Below are positions 61,033 through 64,000 of a DNA stretch of 64,000 nucleotides, piece by piece. Position 1 is the first letter of the stretch. Every line of letters starts with the position of its first letter. A program made the position numbers and the translations under genes. Under the pieces are notes generated by a model that was not told the DNA's origin, made no database searches, and saw nothing but the letters and a program-made list of their open reading frames with translations. Source of the DNA: an uncultured Formosa sp. (GTDB lineage Bacteria; Bacteroidota; Bacteroidia; Flavobacteriales; Flavobacteriaceae); NCBI RefSeq assembly GCF_947500765.1, contig NZ_CANMTH010000005.1, positions 186,001 through 250,000 of the forward strand. Direction: 5' to 3'.

Positions 61033-62994
61033 ATGAAAATGAATACTTATAAAAGAATCGGAAAAGGTATCTTATACATGCCTTTCGTTGTTTTGATTTT
61101 AAGTTTGGTTAATTGTAAAAATGAAGTATCTAAAACTATTGAACCTTTAGATTTAAAAGCTTTTATTCAAGCAGCAAACCAGGATACGATTTATCCTTCA
61201 GTAACACAAATAGAGATGCTTAAAAAGGTGATGCCAAAAGACGCATTTCAGCCAGCACCAAAAATATCAGACCGAAAATATTGGAATGCCATTGCTGTTA
61301 CAAAATCAGGACAAGAATATTTGGAAAAAGCAAAGTCTTTATTAGATAAAGCACCAGAAGTTCCTATTTCAGACAGTATTTATCGTTTAGCAAATAAGGA
61401 AGGAAATCGTAAAATTTATAAACCAAGGTATTACAGAACCATGGATCGCTTAGAGCATTATATTCTTGCAGAATGTTTAGAAAATAAAGGTCTCTTTTTA
61501 CCTCAAATAGAAACCTATGCTAAAGCTATCTTATCTATGAAATCTTGGGTGCATCCAAATCATGACGATGGCAATAATGGAATTTTAGAAGGGAGACGTG
61601 TTTCTATAGATTTGGGAGCCCGAAAATTTGGATCGGTATTAGCTATCGCCGAATCGCTTTTACAAGATAAACTACCAGAAGATTTACGTACAGAAATTTC
61701 TAAGGAAATTCAAACACGTATCACAGATACTTATTTGAAGAGTACGAAATATTTAGATGAAAATAACACTTGGATAAAAAGTACAAGTAACTGGAATTCT
61801 GTTTGTACTAGTGGAGCCATTTTAGCAACCATAACCAATTCTCAAGATTACAATAAACGTTTAGTAGCAGTAGGATCGGCTTTAAATAGTATGCGATATT
61901 ATTTAACTGGTTTTGGAGAAGATGGGTATTGTTCTGAAGGTTTAGGATATTGGGGCTACGGATTTAGTCATTATTTATATTTAGCTCAGATTATATCAGA
62001 TTATTCAGACGGACAAATCGATATGTTTAAATTCGATAATCCTGAGAAGCTTAAAAACGTCGGAAACTTTCCAGAGAATTTTGTAATTCAAAAAGGACGA
62101 TGTGCTCCATTTGCCGATGGCGTTTCAAAAACATCAAGTAGCGGAAGCAATTTTGCGAATGTATTATCAGCGTATCATTATAATGCTATTCAGCCTACAG
62201 AAATACGTATGGAAGAAGCTGCCGAACAATTAATAGCTTGGAATCATCCCGCTTTATTTGAAGTAAGTAGCCAAGAAAAAACACCAGAATTACCTAGTCA
62301 TACGTATTTTGAAGATTTTGGTATGGTAATTTCTAGAGGGAAACAACAAACTCCTTTTTCAATCGCTTTAAAAGCAGGACATAATGCTGAAAACCATAAT
62401 CACAGCGATGTTGGTACTTATACTTTGGTTTTAGGCCAAGATGTTATGTCGGGAGATATCGGAGCACCTTCCTACACTGCTGGAGCATTTTCTCCTAAAA
62501 ACCCTGCACGTAGTTCTTGGGGACACCCACTTCCAAAACTAAATAATACTTTGCAATCTAATGGTATAGCACATAAAGGTGTGTTTACAAGTACAGATTT
62601 TAAAGCCGATAAAGATCAAGTTGTTGTAGATATTAAACCTGCTTACGATTTTCCTGTTTTAGAGCTATTAAAACGTACCATGACTAACGATAAAACGGGT
62701 TCAGGAACCATAACTATTGAAGACTATTTTGTTGCTTCAGAACCTATAACTTTTGAAACTGCAATTATGACTTTAAATAATTATAAAGTTGTAGATAAGA
62801 GTACCGTAATTTTAATGTCAAAACATCATAAAGTAAAAGCAGAAATTAAGAGTGAAGGCTTTAAATTTACCATAAAGGATGTAGAAGTACCTGTAAAGCA
62901 TTTACGAGAAGGCGGACCCGCATTTCGCATTGGAATTCAATCGGATAAAGCTGTAAATACTGGTAAAATTATTATTGTTTACACCCCACTTTAA
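61033..62994 (+). CDS. Heparinase II/III-superfamily polysaccharide lyase-like lipoprotein
   Basis: Lipobox LVNC; alpha-barrel region NWNSVCTSGAILA, SEGLGYWGYGFSHYLYLA; C-terminal HNAENHNHSDVGTYTLVLGQDVMSGDIGAPSYTAG. Confidence 0.75.
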   Translation: MKMNTYKRIGKGILYMPFVVLILSLVNCKNEVSKTIEPLDLKAFIQAANQDTIYPSVTQIEMLKKVMPKDAFQPAPKISDRKYWNAIAVTKSGQEYLEKAKSLLDKAPEVPISDSIYRLANKEGNRKIYKPRYYRTMDRLEHYILAECLENKGLFLPQIETYAKAILSMKSWVHPNHDDGNNGILEGRRVSIDLGARKFGSVLAIAESLLQDKLPEDLRTEISKEIQTRITDTYLKSTKYLDENNTWIKSTSNWNSVCTSGAILATITNSQDYNKRLVAVGSALNSMRYYLTGFGEDGYCSEGLGYWGYGFSHYLYLAQIISDYSDGQIDMFKFDNPEKLKNVGNFPENFVIQKGRCAPFADGVSKTSSSGSNFANVLSAYHYNAIQPTEIRMEEAAEQLIAWNHPALFEVSSQEKTPELPSHTYFEDFGMVISRGKQQTPFSIALKAGHNAENHNHSDVGTYTLVLGQDVMSGDIGAPSYTAGAFSPKNPARSSWGHPLPKLNNTLQSNGIAHKGVFTSTDFKADKDQVVVDIKPAYDFPVLELLKRTMTNDKTGSGTITIEDYFVASEPITFETAIMTLNNYKVVDKSTVILMSKHHKVKAEIKSEGFKFTIKDVEVPVKHLREGGPAFRIGIQSDKAVNTGKIIIVYTPL

Positions 62995-63027
62995 GTCAAC
63001 TTTATAAAGAAACAAACAAACAACAAC

Positions 63028-64000
63028 ATGTTTATAACCTATAATCAAATTAATTTAAAAACAATAAAAACAGGCTTAATGGCCTTGAGTTTATGTGTTT
63101 TTTCAACGGCCTTACAGGCTCAGAGTCAAGAAAAAATCCCTTTACCTAGTAACTTAGAGCAAGGTTATCCGCGTATATACATTACCCAATCAGAAAAAAA
63201 GGATTTGCAAAAAACCATTAAAAAGGAAAGTTGGGCTAAAGAGGTTTCTAATGGTTTACACAACCGCATAGATCAATATGTAGAGCGTCATAAAACTGAT
63301 CCTGAATGGATGGTGTCTCGACTTCAAATGTATTGGAAAACCAAGTCGACTAATGTATATGTAAATGGTATAAATTATTCGCATGCAGATGGTGAGGCAC
63401 CAGTTCCTACAGTTCGTTTTGTTGGTTCTCGAGATTATACAACACCTTACGGAACACCAAAATTAGAAGATGTTAAACCATATATGGACGATCCAAGAGG
63501 GTTGTGGTTGCCAAACAAGAGTAAAGAAGGTTCTCCTTTTGAATGGGCAGAAATTTCTAAAACAGGACGTGTAATTTATTCTATTAATGAACGCATTATA
63601 GAGCTTGGTCGCGATTCAGCATTTATGTATTGGATAGAAAATGATCCAGCTTATGCTAAATTTGCTTTTGATATTTTTCATACATATATGGAAGGCATGT
63701 CGTACCGTAGCGAGCCAATAGATTTATTAAACGGGCATATACAAACTTTAGTTGGATTTACAAATTTTCAAGTAATTCATGAAAATGTGTTAATCGATGT
63801 GGCGGAACTTTACGATTTTTTACATCCATATATTGAAGCAAATCATGCGCAAGACATTGCTATGTTTGATACCACCATTAAGCGTTGGATAGATCAAATT
63901 ATTAAAAACGGAGTGCCTCAAAATAATTGGAATTTACACCAAGCTAAAATTATATTAAAAGCTGCAATGGTACTTCAAGATAATAAGAATTATCAAGACG
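63028..64000 (+). CDS. Partial CDS (3' end outside window): heparinase II/III-superfamily polysaccharide lyase-like protein
   Basis: ATG at 63028, open to window end: signal peptide then YPRIYITQSEKKDLQ...DPEWMVSRLQMYWKTKSTNVYVNG...GEAPVPTVRFVGSRDY, closely resembling 48887-51697. Confidence 0.75.
   Translation, partial: MFITYNQINLKTIKTGLMALSLCVFSTALQAQSQEKIPLPSNLEQGYPRIYITQSEKKDLQKTIKKESWAKEVSNGLHNRIDQYVERHKTDPEWMVSRLQMYWKTKSTNVYVNGINYSHADGEAPVPTVRFVGSRDYTTPYGTPKLEDVKPYMDDPRGLWLPNKSKEGSPFEWAEISKTGRVIYSINERIIELGRDSAFMYWIENDPAYAKFAFDIFHTYMEGMSYRSEPIDLLNGHIQTLVGFTNFQVIHENVLIDVAELYDFLHPYIEANHAQDIAMFDTTIKRWIDQIIKNGVPQNNWNLHQAKIILKAAMVLQDNKNYQD

Noticed and set aside
1-64000. CRISPR arrays, tRNA/rRNA genes, insertion sequences, phage genes
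   Set aside because: Looked for regular spaced repeats, tRNA-like cloverleaf motifs and transposase/integrase motifs; none seen.

Overview
AT-rich, Bacteroidota/Flavobacteriia-like window dominated by a large sulfated, uronate-containing polysaccharide utilization locus (PUL). It carries one SusC/SusD pair and a hybrid two-component regulator. It also encodes six heparinase II/III-superfamily lyase-like proteins (one cut by the window end), two GH88-like unsaturated uronyl hydrolases and four S1-type sulfatases. Further genes are GH43, GH39, GH30, GH29 and GH3 enzymes, a GH43/GH117-like beta-propeller protein, two beta-helix proteins plus a partial one, SGNH and alpha/beta esterases, a DUF1080 protein, a nucleoside-hydrolase-like protein, an FAD oxidoreductase, and SSS and MFS transporters. 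The PUL is interrupted by an anaerobic (class III) ribonucleotide reductase pair, nrdG-nrdD, on the minus strand, preceded by a well-matched cobalamin riboswitch. The main observations are: (1) a beta-helix protein fused to an SGNH hydrolase domain whose motif order is circularly permuted, with the GDSI block at the extreme C-terminus; (2) a recurrent RRAYYATRATTTA-like motif at similar distances (about 200-260 bp, two at about 100 bp) upstream of most PUL transcription units, often followed by a terminator-like hairpin in the leader, including a roughly 100-bp element present twice; (3) an SGNH esterase whose N-terminus is related to the C-terminal domain of the neighbouring GH29 fucosidase; (4) two intergenic gene remnants. 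All assignments come from reading the sequence by eye. No database search was run.
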